A DNA stretch of 64,000 nucleotides from Pseudomonadota bacterium (GCA_021781815.1 JAJXWB010000016.1:18128-82127), one strand, 5' to 3'; counted from the first letter of the stretch, positions 7,507 through 17,515 are shown. Notes: generated from the sequence alone by a model not told the origin. Translations and numbers: made by a program.

Positions 7507-8403
7507 TCAGCCCGCGCGCGCCTCAGCGAGCCATATGCCGGCGAGGGTCAGCGCGAGCGCCAGGGCGTGATAGACATGGAACGCCTCGCCGAGCAGCAGC
7601 ACCGCGAACATCGCGCCGAAGATCGGCACCAGATTGGAGAACAGCCCCGCCCGGCTCGGCCCGATCAGTTCGACGCCGCGCATGTAGAGAAGCTGGGACG
7701 CAAGCGAGGGACCAAGCGCGACGAAGACGAGCACGAGCCAGCCTTGCGCTGTCGGCCAGTGGAAACGCCCGGTCGCGACCTCCGCCAGCATGAACGGAAA
7801 CGACGTGACGAGCGCAGCGAAGGCGAGCGCGGCGAAAAAGACCAGCGGCGGAAGCGGCGGACGATCGCGCAGCGCCAGCGTGTAACCGGCATAGAAAACA
7901 CAGGCGATCAGCACGAGTATGTCGCCGAAATTGAACTGGGTCTCCAGGATGCGTTGCGGTTCGCCGTGCGTCGCCACCAGCGCCACGCCGCCAAGCGTAA
8001 CGATCATGCCGACGAATTGCATGGGCGTTGGATGCAGGCCCCGAAACACGACAGCGCCGCCAAGCACCATCGGCGGGATCGACGCCTGCAAAAGGGTGAT
8101 GTTGACCGCAGTCGTGTAATAGGCGGAGGCGTAGAACAGCACGGTGAACCCGGTGAACCCGAAACCGGACATAAGGGCGATGCGCCAGCGATGCTTGCGG
8201 ATCTCGTCCAGATTTTCGGCGATCGGCTTGCGCAGCGCGATCGCCAGCAGCGCGCACACCGCGAGCCAGCGGATGAAGACGAGCGACATCGGCGTCACCC
8301 GGCCGACGGCGAGCCTCGAGGCGACGCCATTTCCCCCCCACAGCATTGTGGTGACGACCAGGACGAGCCAGGCCTCGCCATAGGCCCAGCGTAGAAATTT
8401 CAT
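7507..8403 (-). CDS. DMT-family (EamA) transporter
   Basis: 298 residues with two EamA repeats and about ten membrane segments. Family features include TTMLWGGNGVASRLAVGRVTP near the N-terminus and the GEAFHVYHALALALTLAGIWLA end of the second repeat. Members export amino acids, nucleotide precursors or drugs; this one cannot be assigned a substrate. The ATG at 8403 is chosen because the region upstream is a divergent promoter shared with the MuiA-like gene. It is transcribed towards the zinc operon but is separated from it by the Zur-controlled promoter. Confidence 0.85.
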   Translation of the reverse strand: MKFLRWAYGEAWLVLVVTTMLWGGNGVASRLAVGRVTPMSLVFIRWLAVCALLAIALRKPIAENLDEIRKHRWRIALMSGFGFTGFTVLFYASAYYTTAVNITLLQASIPPMVLGGAVVFRGLHPTPMQFVGMIVTLGGVALVATHGEPQRILETQFNFGDILVLIACVFYAGYTLALRDRPPLPPLVFFAALAFAALVTSFPFMLAEVATGRFHWPTAQGWLVLVFVALGPSLASQLLYMRGVELIGPSRAGLFSNLVPIFGAMFAVLLLGEAFHVYHALALALTLAGIWLAEARAG

Positions 8404-8568
8404 CGGCAAATCCAAAAGTTTCCAGTGGAGTCTCCGCCGGCACAATGCGCGAGGCGGAGGCGCCCGTAAACCCTGATTGGAAGTGGCGTTGCGTGGAGCG
8501 CAGCTTTGCCGTGAAAATTCCGCATTGCGTGCCGTACATGGCGTAGAACTGGCTGGACTGGAGCACGC

Positions 8569-10224
8569 ATGCGCAAATTTTCCCTGGCGGTCGCCGCCGT
8601 CGCGCCCTTGTTCGCCGGAACGGCGCGATCCGCCGATATCGAGGCGCGCTCGCACATCGACGCCGTCACCGTCTATCCGGACGCGGCGCTCGTCACGCGG
8701 ACGCTGGACATCGACGTTCCCGCGGGCGCAAGCAATGTCATTCTGCGCGGCCTGCCATTCCCGCTGGACCCCGACTCGCTGCGCGTCGCAGGCGGCGCCG
8801 GGACCGCCATTTCGATTGGCGCAGTCGAGGCGCGCCTCGCGCCCGCCGACATCAGGCCCGACAGCGGCGCTGAGGCGAAACTGAAGTCGCTGCGCTCGGA
8901 CCGCGAGGGCTGGCAGGTCACGATCGACGCGCTGACCGGCAAGCAGGCCATGATCCTCGGCTACGGTCGCGCCTCCCCCGAAAAGCTGGGCGACGACAAG
9001 CCCCTCGACATCGCCCAATGGAACGAGGCCTTCGACACTATCGGCAACGCGCTCGCCAAGGTCGGCGACGAGTTGCGCGCGGCCCGCTCCCGCGCGCGGG
9101 AAATTGACGACGAGATCAAGGGACTGGAGACGACCCGCCCTCGTCCTGCGACGCGGCCGCCGCAACGCGACATCACGATTCCGCTCGACGCGGCCGATGC
9201 GACCAGGGCGACGCTCAGCGTCTCCTATCGCGTGACCGGCGCGTCATGGCGGCCAGCCTACGACGCAAGGCTCGACACAGGCGTCGCCGGCCGCAAGCCC
9301 GGTCTCGATCTCACGCGCCGCGCGCAGGTCATGCAGACCACCGGCGAAGACTGGAGCGACGTGACGCTCTTGCTTTCGACCACGCGCGCCCTTCGTGGCG
9401 CGACGGCGCCCGACGTGCAACCGGAACGGCTGGCCTTCCTTGAGCCGCCGGTCCCGCTCGCGGCGAGTGCGCCCCGCCAGGCGTCGAAAGCGGCGCGGAT
9501 GGAAGCGGCGGCGCCCAACGACGCCGCCGTCATGGCGCAGCCCGTCCCGGCGGCCGAGCAGTTCGCGCCGCTGGATGCGACAGACTACCAGGCGAATTTC
9601 GTCGCGCCGGGCCGCGTCAGCATCGCTGCCGACGGCGCGACCCGGACGTTCAGACTGACGACGCGCCGTTACGAGCCGACCCTATTCGTCACAGCGGCGC
9701 CGGCCCTCGATCCAACCGCCTATCTGGGCGCGCATCTGGTGAACGAAGACGATGCGCCCTTGCTGGCTGGCCCGGTCGTCGTGCAGCGCGACGGCGCCTT
9801 CGTCGGCCAGGGTCGGCTGCGGACCGTGGCCGCCGGGGATGGCTTCGACCTTGGCTTTGGCGCCGACGACCGTGTGAAGGTGACGCGCGTCCCGGTGAAG
9901 AAAAGGGAAAATGAACCGACCTGGTACAACCAGACCAAAACCGACGCGCGCGAATTCAAGACGACGGTCAAAAACCTGCATGGCTTCCCGGTCAAGGCGA
10001 CCGTCATCGATCGCATTCCCTTCTCCGACAACACCGCGATCACGGTGGACCTGCTGGCGCAGTCGACGCCGCCAACCGACAGGCAGGTCGGCGACAGGCG
10101 CGGAATCATGGCATGGACCTTCGATCTCGCGGCCGGCGAGCAGAAGGACATACGTCTGGCGTGGCGAATGAAATGGCCGGCTGACCGCGACGTCGTCCTG
10201 CAACCGGCGCCAATGGCGCGGTAG
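8569..10224 (+). CDS. Mucoidy inhibitor MuiA family protein (DUF4140/DUF4139)
   Basis: 551 residues. A signal peptide (MRKFSLAVAAVAPLFAGTARSA) is followed by a DUF4140-type N-terminal domain (HIDAVTVYPDAALVTRT), a coiled segment around residues 155-185, and a DUF4139 domain with SYRVTGASWRPAYDARLDT and a beta-rich C-terminus ending in an R-M-K-W segment. Members affect exopolysaccharide phenotype in enterobacteria, but their biochemical activity is unknown. It is expected in the periplasm or outer membrane. It stands alone, divergent from the DMT transporter. Confidence 0.82.
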   Translation: MRKFSLAVAAVAPLFAGTARSADIEARSHIDAVTVYPDAALVTRTLDIDVPAGASNVILRGLPFPLDPDSLRVAGGAGTAISIGAVEARLAPADIRPDSGAEAKLKSLRSDREGWQVTIDALTGKQAMILGYGRASPEKLGDDKPLDIAQWNEAFDTIGNALAKVGDELRAARSRAREIDDEIKGLETTRPRPATRPPQRDITIPLDAADATRATLSVSYRVTGASWRPAYDARLDTGVAGRKPGLDLTRRAQVMQTTGEDWSDVTLLLSTTRALRGATAPDVQPERLAFLEPPVPLAASAPRQASKAARMEAAAPNDAAVMAQPVPAAEQFAPLDATDYQANFVAPGRVSIAADGATRTFRLTTRRYEPTLFVTAAPALDPTAYLGAHLVNEDDAPLLAGPVVVQRDGAFVGQGRLRTVAAGDGFDLGFGADDRVKVTRVPVKKRENEPTWYNQTKTDAREFKTTVKNLHGFPVKATVIDRIPFSDNTAITVDLLAQSTPPTDRQVGDRRGIMAWTFDLAAGEQKDIRLAWRMKWPADRDVVLQPAPMAR

Positions 10225-10362
10225 CTGGAGCGCAGCAGACGATCGCAGATTGGTCGAGCGGCAGGGCCTGCGGCGGCGCTTGCCTGCGCTTGAATGGCCT
10301 CTGGCTGAATCAAGCTTTATCGTTGAGGCGACGGGAAGGCGGCCGCAGCCCAAATCACGACG

Positions 10363-12006
10363 CTATTCGGCCGGCGGAACATTCGTCAGCGCGGCGCGCG
10401 GGCGCTGTTGCTGGTTCACGAATTTCGACGTCGGCAGATCGCTCGCTCTGGCGCCGAACCGGCTGTCGGCCGGCTGAGGTTCGGGCTTGAGCGCCGACAG
10501 CCTGGCGCGCGCGGCGCTGCGCGGCGCGATGATCGCCGGGCCAAGCACGGTCTGCGTCGTCATGCGCGCAGCCGGCTGCGCTCCGGTCATGGCATGAAAG
10601 TTCGAACGATCGAGGCGAGCCGGCACGATTTCGGAGCGCGGCGGCGGCAGGGGAACGAAAGTGGCGGCCCGCAGCCCGATTGCGCCACTCGGCCGCGTGG
10701 GCGAGCCGGTTCGGTCGGCGCCTCGGCGATGCGCGGAGATCAGGTCGGCGATGGGATCGCGCCCGCCCATCATTGTCGCATTCGGTTGATTGTAGGCAAG
10801 CGCGGTGAATTCCGCCGGGCGCGTCGGCGGCGACGGGACGAGCGCGAAAGCAGGCAGATCGTCGGGCCGGCGCGGCGGAAGGGGGGCGACGGCCGCGCTC
10901 GCCTCTTCGTCGGCGGCGGCGTCCACCGGCTGCGGCTTGCCAATACTGAGCGCGGCCGGATCGAGCGCGGCGACCTGGGTCTTTTCCGGCTGCGCGACGG
11001 GCGCCGGCTGGGCGGCCGGCTCGACCGGCGCGGGCGCAAGAAAAGTGTCGCCACGCGGCAGATTGCCTGCTGCGCGCCGGTTGGCCTCCTCCGCAAAGAA
11101 GGTACGGCTGCCGCCGTCGTCGTTGATCGCCCTATCGGGCGGCGCATAAGCTGCGACCTGCGTCCGGCCGCGCGACGGCGACGTCGCGACTTGCGTTCTC
11201 CCGCGCGAGGCCGGAGCCGAGTTCGCGCTGTCGTCGTCATCGTCGCCGCCGCCGAACAGAAACGCGAAGAAACTCTTCGATTTCGATGAGGGCGGCACGT
11301 AAACGTCGCCGCCGGCTTCGAGTTCGGCGCGCGCCTCCTCGTAGCGGGCGAGCGGCTGGCCGTTCGAGGGCAGATGCACGGTCTTGCCGTCCGGGAACAG
11401 GCGCACGAGCTGGTCGTAGTTCATGCGCGGCCAGGACCGGACCGATCCCACGTCGAGATGCACGAACGGCGTGCCGGCTGTCGGGTAATAGCCGACGCCG
11501 CCACGCTGCATCTTCATGCCGATCTCGCGGATCTGCTCCATAGACATTCCGGGCATGGACGTATCCATCGCCTTGCCCAGCATATGTTGCGAATGCCTCG
11601 CGACGGCGCGCGAGCGATGGCGCAGCATCGCATTGGTCTCGGGCGACCTGTAGGCGGACATGACGACGACCGGATTCGCCCCGGCGCCTGCGGCCCGATA
11701 GACGCTCCACACGACGTCGAACAGCCGCGGATCCATCGTGGTAGGCTCGTCGCGTCGCCAGTCCCGCAGGAACCAGTTGAGTTGCTTGAGCACCTCTGGG
11801 TCGTAGCGACCGTCGACCAGATAGGTCGCCGCAATCGATTCCTTGGTGTGCGCATGGTACAGATAAATGGTGCGCGTATCGCCGTTGGCGACCGCGGTCT
11901 CCGTGCCGCTGGACAGCCCGACGGACAGTATCGCCGCCGCGGCCAGCGCCCGAAAGGGAGCTGAAACGCAAGCGAGACTTCGAGCTGATCGACCCGATAT
12001 CGGCAA
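10363..12006 (-). CDS. DUF882 (YcbK/MepK-like, peptidase M15 superfamily) protein with long Pro/Ala tail
   Basis: 547 residues. After a hydrophobic signal-like segment (about 18-40) comes a DUF882 domain of about 180 residues, with the metallopeptidase pattern SAYRSPETN, SQHMLGKAMD and FVHLDVG supplying the expected zinc ligands (His, Asp, His). The E. coli relative MepK cleaves 3-3 peptidoglycan cross-links. The remaining 300 or more residues are Pro/Ala-rich and low-complexity, with short direct repeats of the GRTQVA type near the middle, and may reach through the cell wall. This tail is far longer than the roughly 180-residue E. coli protein. Confidence 0.82.
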   Translation of the reverse strand: MPISGRSARSLACVSAPFRALAAAAILSVGLSSGTETAVANGDTRTIYLYHAHTKESIAATYLVDGRYDPEVLKQLNWFLRDWRRDEPTTMDPRLFDVVWSVYRAAGAGANPVVVMSAYRSPETNAMLRHRSRAVARHSQHMLGKAMDTSMPGMSMEQIREIGMKMQRGGVGYYPTAGTPFVHLDVGSVRSWPRMNYDQLVRLFPDGKTVHLPSNGQPLARYEEARAELEAGGDVYVPPSSKSKSFFAFLFGGGDDDDDSANSAPASRGRTQVATSPSRGRTQVAAYAPPDRAINDDGGSRTFFAEEANRRAAGNLPRGDTFLAPAPVEPAAQPAPVAQPEKTQVAALDPAALSIGKPQPVDAAADEEASAAVAPLPPRRPDDLPAFALVPSPPTRPAEFTALAYNQPNATMMGGRDPIADLISAHRRGADRTGSPTRPSGAIGLRAATFVPLPPPRSEIVPARLDRSNFHAMTGAQPAARMTTQTVLGPAIIAPRSAARARLSALKPEPQPADSRFGARASDLPTSKFVNQQQRPRAALTNVPPAE

Positions 12007-12335
12007 GCTGACTTCCGTCGTTCGGCGCCTCGTACCGTGGGGCGCATGGTCAACGCAATCTTGCCGAGAACAGTTAACGCGCCGTAAGAGCGACCTTGGG
12101 CGCGTCCGGTTCCGGACCGGTCTGCGGTAACGTCAGATCGTGGCGAAAACTAGCCGCTTGCGAGGGCTGCTGACAAGCTCAGGGCGACAATCTGTCGAAA
12201 GTCCGGCTTTTCTGGTTCGCACGCGAGTTCCCCGCGCAGGTCCGCAACGCGCGGCCGTCTGACGGCCAATGCAGAAAAGTTTCATTAATTACGAATGATT
12301 ACCTGCCTTTAGAATCTCGATCCTAACAATACGGC
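12007..12335. other. 329-base divergent intergenic region
   Basis: The stretch separates the DUF882 gene (minus) from the autotransporter gene (plus), so it must hold two promoters. The half near the autotransporter is AT-rich (TTTCATTAATTACGAATGAT around 12280-12299) against the GC-rich background, as expected of a promoter. A GC palindrome (TCCGGTTCCGGACCGG, around 12107-12122) lies on the other side. No ORF or RNA gene is convincing here. Confidence 0.5.
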
Positions 12336-15300
12336 ATGAGCGCCGCCCGTCCTTCCGCCCTGCCCGACCAGCGTGCATCCGCGCGCGCGGCCGGCTTGCG
12401 GCGCAAGCGCGCAGTGGGCCTTTTCGTCGCAGCGCTTGCGGTTTCGGCGGGCGGCGACGCTTGGGCCGGCTGCTCGCCGGGGACCGCCGGCCCGCGCGAC
12501 TACGTATGCACGGGCGCGATCGGAACGACGCTGCTGACGAACACAGCCTCCGTCGCAATGGTCGGCTCCACCGCCTCGGGACAGGTCAAGCTCGGCTTCA
12601 CAGGCGGCGGCGACGCGAATTTCTCGATGGACGCCGCCTCGTCGATAGCGGCCGCCAGCGGCGACGCGCTGACGCTTGTGACCTCGAACGGCAACGTTGG
12701 CGTGATCACGCCGTCCGGCTCGGGAATCAACGGCCCGATCACAGCCAGGGCAGGCGCCGCCATCGTCGCAGGCGCCAGCGGCGTCGGCCACAATGTGAAC
12801 ATCGTCACCGGGTCGGGCGCAGTTCTGACGGCCTCGTCCGGTGGCGTCATCGCGTCGGCAGACAACGCCGGCGCCGTCAATCTGACGCTGGGCGGCAAGA
12901 TCACGGTTTCGGCCGGCCCCGGCGTCAGCGCGACGGCTGTGGACGGCGCCGTCAACATCGCCTCGACCGCAGCGATCTCCGGCGGCGTCTACGGCATATC
13001 GGCGCAAACCTCCGGCGCCGGCCCGATCGCCATCAACGCGGGCGCCGCCGTCGCCTCCAGCATGGGGTCGGCCGTGTCCGCCATCGCCGGCGGCGCTGGC
13101 AATGTCTCGGTCTACGCCGCAGGCGCGCTAACCGGCGCAGCGAGCGGAGCGGCCTACGGCGCCCTGGGCCGCTCGGCCAGCGGAAACGTCACGATCACGA
13201 CGCTCGGCGCAGTCAGCGCCGCCAGCGGCGTCGCCGCGCAAACGGCAGGCGCCGGCGCGATCGCGATTACGACGGGGAGCGCAGTCGCCGCCGCGCTCGG
13301 CGACGGCGTCAGCGCGACCACCGTCGACGGCCAGGCGAGCGCGCAGATCGGCCCCGGCGGCGTCACGGCCGCCAACAACGGCGTGATGATGCAGGCGACC
13401 GGCCTCGGCGCGGTGACGATCGCCACGCACGGCAATGTCTCCGGAACGCATGCGGTCGGCGTCGGCGCCTCGACGGCTTCGGGCGCAATCCAGATCGACA
13501 TGGACGCCGGCGTGTTTGTGTCCGGTGGAACCGCCGGCCTCGCCGTCTCCACGCAATCGGGCGCCGCGACCGTCAACGCCAACGGAACGATTTCCGGCGT
13601 CGGCGGCGCAGCCGGCGTGTCCGTCGACGTCAATTCCGGCTCGCTCGCCCTGAACAATTCCGGGACGATCCAGTCCTCCGGCGCGGCGATCAACGTGCGC
13701 AGCGGCGCCGCGCTCGTGCAGAACACGGGCGTGATCGCCGGCGCCATAGCGAGCGCGGCAGGCACGATCGTCACGCTGAACAACAACGGAACCTGGAGCA
13801 ACGCGGCCGGCTCGTCGCTGGGCTATCTCAACAACAATGGCGTGCTGACCATGGGACCGGCCGGCGGCGCGCCGGGCGTACTGACAATCACCGGCAACGC
13901 GACCTTCGGCGCCGGTTCAACGCTCAACATGCGGGTTGCGCCGGCAGGCGGCAGCGATTCGATCGTGGTCGCCGGGCAGACCACGATCGCCGGCGGTCTT
14001 CTCAATCTCTCCGGCGCAACCGGCGCCTACACGAAGGGAACCGTCTACACGCTCATCAACTCGGCCGGCGGCGTGACCGGCAATTTTTCCGCAGTCGCTT
14101 CCGGCCTGTCGTCGTATGCGGGCTATCTCACCAGCGACGCCAACGACATCTATCTCACGATCCTCAATCGCGACTTCAGGCCGCTCGCGCTCAGCCGCAA
14201 TCAGCTCGCGGTCGCCAACGCCGTCTATCTCGGTTCGGGCGTCCTCGCCAGCGGCCCGGGCGCGCAGATGCTCACCGCTCTCAACGCCGCGCCAACCGGC
14301 GCCGTTCCGGCCGCGCTGGCGCAAATGTCCGGCGACGGCGTCGTCACCGGCGCCGCCAATGCCGCCTTGCTCGCAGGCCATCTCTTCACATCTGCGCTTC
14401 AGGATCAGGAAACGCTGTGGCGCTCGGACGCGCGCGACGTGAACAGCATCACGTTGAGCGAACCCTTCGCCTACGCGCCGCAGCGCGCGCCCGGCGAGAA
14501 ATGGCCGGTGTCGCGCCAGCGCTATGCGCCGCCGCCGCCGCCCGCGCAGCGGACCTGGCGGGTCTGGGCGTCCGGCTTCGGCGGTCAGCAGAACCTGCAA
14601 GGGGACCAGAACGCCGGTTCGTCGAACCAGGCGACGACCACGGTCGGCGGCGCGATGGGCATCGATTACCAACTCGGCCAGAGCATGTTGCTGGGCGTGG
14701 CGGCCGGCTATTCGTCCAGCGCCTTCTCCGCCTCGGCGACCGGTGTGACGGGAACCGCCAACGGCCTGCACGTCGGCGCCTACACGGGGTTCAGGGTCGG
14801 CGGATTCTACGGCGACGCGAGCATCGCCTATGGCGGCTACGCCAATACTGCCAAACGGGCTGTCGCCCCGATCGGCAACGCCTCCGGCGAAATCGATTCA
14901 TCGAATTTCGCGAGCGAAGAAGTTCGGACGAGGATCGAAATCGGTCGCAAGATCGGCGTCGAGTCCATGGCGATCACACCGTTCACGGCGGTGGAGATCG
15001 CGCACATCCATACGCGGCCGTTCGTCGAATCGAGCGTGACGTTCGCCGGCGGCCCCGGCCTGTTCGGTCTGTCCTATGGCAGCCAGGGCGTCAGTTCGGT
15101 CCCGACCTTCATTGGCGTCAAGACCGAGTCCCGCATCGAGATGGGCGGCTCGGTGCTGACGCCCTGGATCAGCATCGCCTGGCGGCATGAATGGTCGGCG
15201 AGCCTTTCGCAAACGGCAAGTCTGGTCTCGCTGCCGATGGCGAGCTTCGTCGCCATCGGCGCGCGGCCGGCGCGGGACGCGCTGGAAATCCGGACCGGAG

Positions 15301-15410
15301 CCGAACTGCAGGTCACGCGCACGGCGGCGCTGTTTGCGACCTTTGAAGGCGAATTCCTGTCGAAGACGCCAGTCTACACCGGCAAGGGCGGCGTCAGGAT
15401 CGGCTGGTGA
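12336..15410 (+). CDS. Autotransporter (type Va secretion) with Gly/Ala-rich beta-helix passenger
   Basis: 1024 residues. A long signal peptide with an extended basic N-region ends near GDAWA at about residue 44. The passenger (about 45-745) is a low-complexity Gly/Ala/Ser/Thr/Val solenoid with repeating units of the GAVNI-ST, GNVTITT and GAITITTGSAV kind, as in parallel beta-helices. The C-terminal barrel domain (about 750-1024) starts around TWRVWASGFGGQQ and ends in the aromatic VRIGW, as outer-membrane barrels do. No protease catalytic triad or RGD is visible, so an adhesin or surface-layer role is likeliest. It has its own promoter and no operon partners. Confidence 0.88.
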   Translation: MSAARPSALPDQRASARAAGLRRKRAVGLFVAALAVSAGGDAWAGCSPGTAGPRDYVCTGAIGTTLLTNTASVAMVGSTASGQVKLGFTGGGDANFSMDAASSIAAASGDALTLVTSNGNVGVITPSGSGINGPITARAGAAIVAGASGVGHNVNIVTGSGAVLTASSGGVIASADNAGAVNLTLGGKITVSAGPGVSATAVDGAVNIASTAAISGGVYGISAQTSGAGPIAINAGAAVASSMGSAVSAIAGGAGNVSVYAAGALTGAASGAAYGALGRSASGNVTITTLGAVSAASGVAAQTAGAGAIAITTGSAVAAALGDGVSATTVDGQASAQIGPGGVTAANNGVMMQATGLGAVTIATHGNVSGTHAVGVGASTASGAIQIDMDAGVFVSGGTAGLAVSTQSGAATVNANGTISGVGGAAGVSVDVNSGSLALNNSGTIQSSGAAINVRSGAALVQNTGVIAGAIASAAGTIVTLNNNGTWSNAAGSSLGYLNNNGVLTMGPAGGAPGVLTITGNATFGAGSTLNMRVAPAGGSDSIVVAGQTTIAGGLLNLSGATGAYTKGTVYTLINSAGGVTGNFSAVASGLSSYAGYLTSDANDIYLTILNRDFRPLALSRNQLAVANAVYLGSGVLASGPGAQMLTALNAAPTGAVPAALAQMSGDGVVTGAANAALLAGHLFTSALQDQETLWRSDARDVNSITLSEPFAYAPQRAPGEKWPVSRQRYAPPPPPAQRTWRVWASGFGGQQNLQGDQNAGSSNQATTTVGGAMGIDYQLGQSMLLGVAAGYSSSAFSASATGVTGTANGLHVGAYTGFRVGGFYGDASIAYGGYANTAKRAVAPIGNASGEIDSSNFASEEVRTRIEIGRKIGVESMAITPFTAVEIAHIHTRPFVESSVTFAGGPGLFGLSYGSQGVSSVPTFIGVKTESRIEMGGSVLTPWISIAWRHEWSASLSQTASLVSLPMASFVAIGARPARDALEIRTGAELQVTRTAALFATFEGEFLSKTPVYTGKGGVRIGW

Positions 15411-15411
15411 C

Positions 15412-16425
15412 TCATCGTTTCGCGTATCGCCGCGCCAGTCCGTCGGCGGCATGGTAATCGAACAGGCGGACGACCTCCGGATCAGCAAGCCAGTTCTCGA
15501 TGCGCGACGTCAACAATTGCGCGCGCCCGCACTTCGCGTAGACCGCGAAACAGGCCTCGATATAGGCGCGAAGGCCCAGAAATTCCCCGACGCTGCGCGA
15601 AAGTTCGTAATTGGCGCGCTTGAAGAGATAGGCGCCGCGATGCCCGTATCGCTCGGCAAGCTCCGGATAGACCGGGTAGACCGCGCCGCGCACAATGTCG
15701 TCGACCGCAAAATCACTGAATTCGACCTGCGCCGCGGGCAGTCCGGCCCGTTTCAGCAGCGCGCGCGCGACGTCGAACAGGACGAACGCCTTCGGATGGT
15801 TCATCGAATACATGAAGGCGCCCGCCCGGCTCCAGCGCACGAGCTCGGCAGACAGATCGAGATTCGAAGCCGCGGCCAGATCGAGGAATTCGCGGGCGGA
15901 ATCGTCCCAAACGTCGAAGTAGCCCAACGCGCCGAACAGATCGGCGCAGAAGAGCGCCTCGGCCTGCTCGACGCTCATGCCGCGCAGGAAGGCGAACAGC
16001 GCAATCGCAGAATGATAGGGCCCCGTGGGGCCATCGATCGGCCTGCCGCCGCGTGTCGGATCGAGAATGTAGATCGTGTCGGGATGGAAGCCGGCGAATA
16101 CGACGCTGGGGATCGGCGCAACCGAGGGCATGATCGCGCGTAATTCATCCCAGCCGCCGCCGCGCAGAAATCCCCTCTGAAATTCGAGCGAGAACACATG
16201 ATCGTAGTTCGACAGCGTGCGCGCGAGAAATTTCAGGTCTGCGACACCCTGTCGCACGATGGTGAAGCGATCGACCTGCGCGGCCGGAATGAGCAGCTTC
16301 ATGCCATAGGCGACGCCAAAGCTCTGGCAGTTGCCGACGACGGCGATGCGCGGCGCGCCCTTGTCCTTCTTCAGGAAGCGGCGGCGCCAGACATGCAGCA
16401 ATTGGCGGTCGATGTCGGAAAGCAT
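15412..16425 (-). CDS. WcbI-like polysaccharide biosynthesis protein, copy 1
   Basis: 337 residues, cytoplasmic (no signal). The WcbI-family signature VVGNCQS is at residues 29-35, followed by the FAGFHPDTIYILDP segment and a helical C-terminal half. WcbI of Burkholderia capsule loci is a CoA-binding, SGNH-like putative acetyltransferase. It is clearly paralogous to the next gene: both start with M-x-S-x-x-DRQL and share VGNCQSFG-x-x-YGMKL and FHPDT-x-Y, about half identical by eye. It is convergent with the autotransporter gene, their stops being adjacent. A role in modifying a surface glycan is inference. Confidence 0.75.
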   Translation of the reverse strand: MLSDIDRQLLHVWRRRFLKKDKGAPRIAVVGNCQSFGVAYGMKLLIPAAQVDRFTIVRQGVADLKFLARTLSNYDHVFSLEFQRGFLRGGGWDELRAIMPSVAPIPSVVFAGFHPDTIYILDPTRGGRPIDGPTGPYHSAIALFAFLRGMSVEQAEALFCADLFGALGYFDVWDDSAREFLDLAAASNLDLSAELVRWSRAGAFMYSMNHPKAFVLFDVARALLKRAGLPAAQVEFSDFAVDDIVRGAVYPVYPELAERYGHRGAYLFKRANYELSRSVGEFLGLRAYIEACFAVYAKCGRAQLLTSRIENWLADPEVVRLFDYHAADGLARRYAKR

Positions 16426-16498
16426 GGAGCCGGAGGGGTATAGAGTCGGGGCCGAACTGGCAAGGCGGCGCGAGCAGAAGGCGCTTGCGCGCCGGCGA

Positions 16499-17515
16499 TC
16501 AACGCGCCAGCGCCTTGCGTTTCATCGCCTCGGCGGACAGGACGCTCAGCCCGCGCACCGTCTCCTCGTCGGCGAGCCAGGCGTCGACGCGCGGATTGGC
16601 GAGTTGCGGGCGCTGGTGTCTGGCGTAGACCGCGAAACATTCGGAAATATGGTCGCGCAACGTCAAAAACTCGCCTGGCTTGAAGCTGAGGCGGTAATGT
16701 TCCTTCTTGAACAGGGTCGAGCCCTTGATCCCGTAGTAGTCGGCGAGCGGCGGATAGACCGGCAGGATGAAGCCGCGCACGAGATCGTCGACGAGGTAGT
16801 CGTCGACCTCGATATCGTGCGCGACGAGGCCCGCCGCCTTCATTGCCTTGCGCGCAATGTCGAACATGATCTGCGGCTTGGGATGGTTGGGCGTATACAT
16901 GAAATTTCCGCGGCGCGCCCAACGCGCCAGATCGCCCTGCAGATCCATGCCGGCTGCGGCGGTCGCCCGCAGGAACTCGTCGGCGGCGCTGTCCCAGACG
17001 CCAAGATAACCGAGATAGTCGAACACGTCGCGATTGAACATGGCCTCGGTCTGGTCGACCGACATGCCGCGGAGATAGCCGAACAGCGATATCCCCGAAT
17101 GATAGACGCCTGTGGCGCCCATGATGAGTTTGCCCGCCCGCGTCGGATCGAAGAGATAGACCGTGTCCGGATGGAAGCCTGCGAAATTGACGAACGGCAG
17201 GCGAATGATGTTTGGCAGCGCCGCGCGCAGGGCCTCCGAATCGGCGTCGTCGCGCAGCAGTCCGGTCCCGAAATCCTGGCTGAAGACGACATCGTAATCT
17301 GAAAGGGCGGTCGTCAGTCGCTTGAGATCAGCGCGGCAGCGGCTAACCAGCGCGTAACGGTCGATCTGCAGCGCCGGATTGAACAGTTTCATCCCGTAGG
17401 AAAAACCAAAGCTCTGGCAATTTCCGACGATTGCGACGCGAGGCCCAGGCTTGACCGCCCCGAACGTCCTGGCGCGCCACCTGGCGAAAAGCTGGCGATC
17501 GACCTGTGAAAACAT
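16499..17515 (-). CDS. WcbI-like polysaccharide biosynthesis protein, copy 2
   Basis: 338 residues with the same architecture as its downstream paralogue: IVGNCQSFGFSYGMKL at about 29-44, NFAGFHPDTVYLFDP near 110, and the NHPKPQIMFDIARKA helix. Tandem duplication is the simplest origin. The two genes are 73 bases apart on the same strand and probably form one transcript starting in the gap before the divergent GSCFA gene. The acceptor sugar is unknown. Confidence 0.75.
   Translation of the reverse strand: MFSQVDRQLFARWRARTFGAVKPGPRVAIVGNCQSFGFSYGMKLFNPALQIDRYALVSRCRADLKRLTTALSDYDVVFSQDFGTGLLRDDADSEALRAALPNIIRLPFVNFAGFHPDTVYLFDPTRAGKLIMGATGVYHSGISLFGYLRGMSVDQTEAMFNRDVFDYLGYLGVWDSAADEFLRATAAAGMDLQGDLARWARRGNFMYTPNHPKPQIMFDIARKAMKAAGLVAHDIEVDDYLVDDLVRGFILPVYPPLADYYGIKGSTLFKKEHYRLSFKPGEFLTLRDHISECFAVYARHQRPQLANPRVDAWLADEETVRGLSVLSAEAMKRKALAR

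Noticed and set aside
7255..8394. A 379-codon plus-strand frame across the zinc operon leader and DMT gene
   Set aside because: Antisense to a clear EamA transporter and to the Zur box and the small membrane-protein gene; sequence is Arg/Gln/His-rich.
12461..15190. A 909-codon Arg-rich frame inside the autotransporter gene
   Set aside because: A +1 frame shadow of a Gly/Ala-rich passenger; about a third of residues are Arg, and the real frame has signal peptide and barrel.
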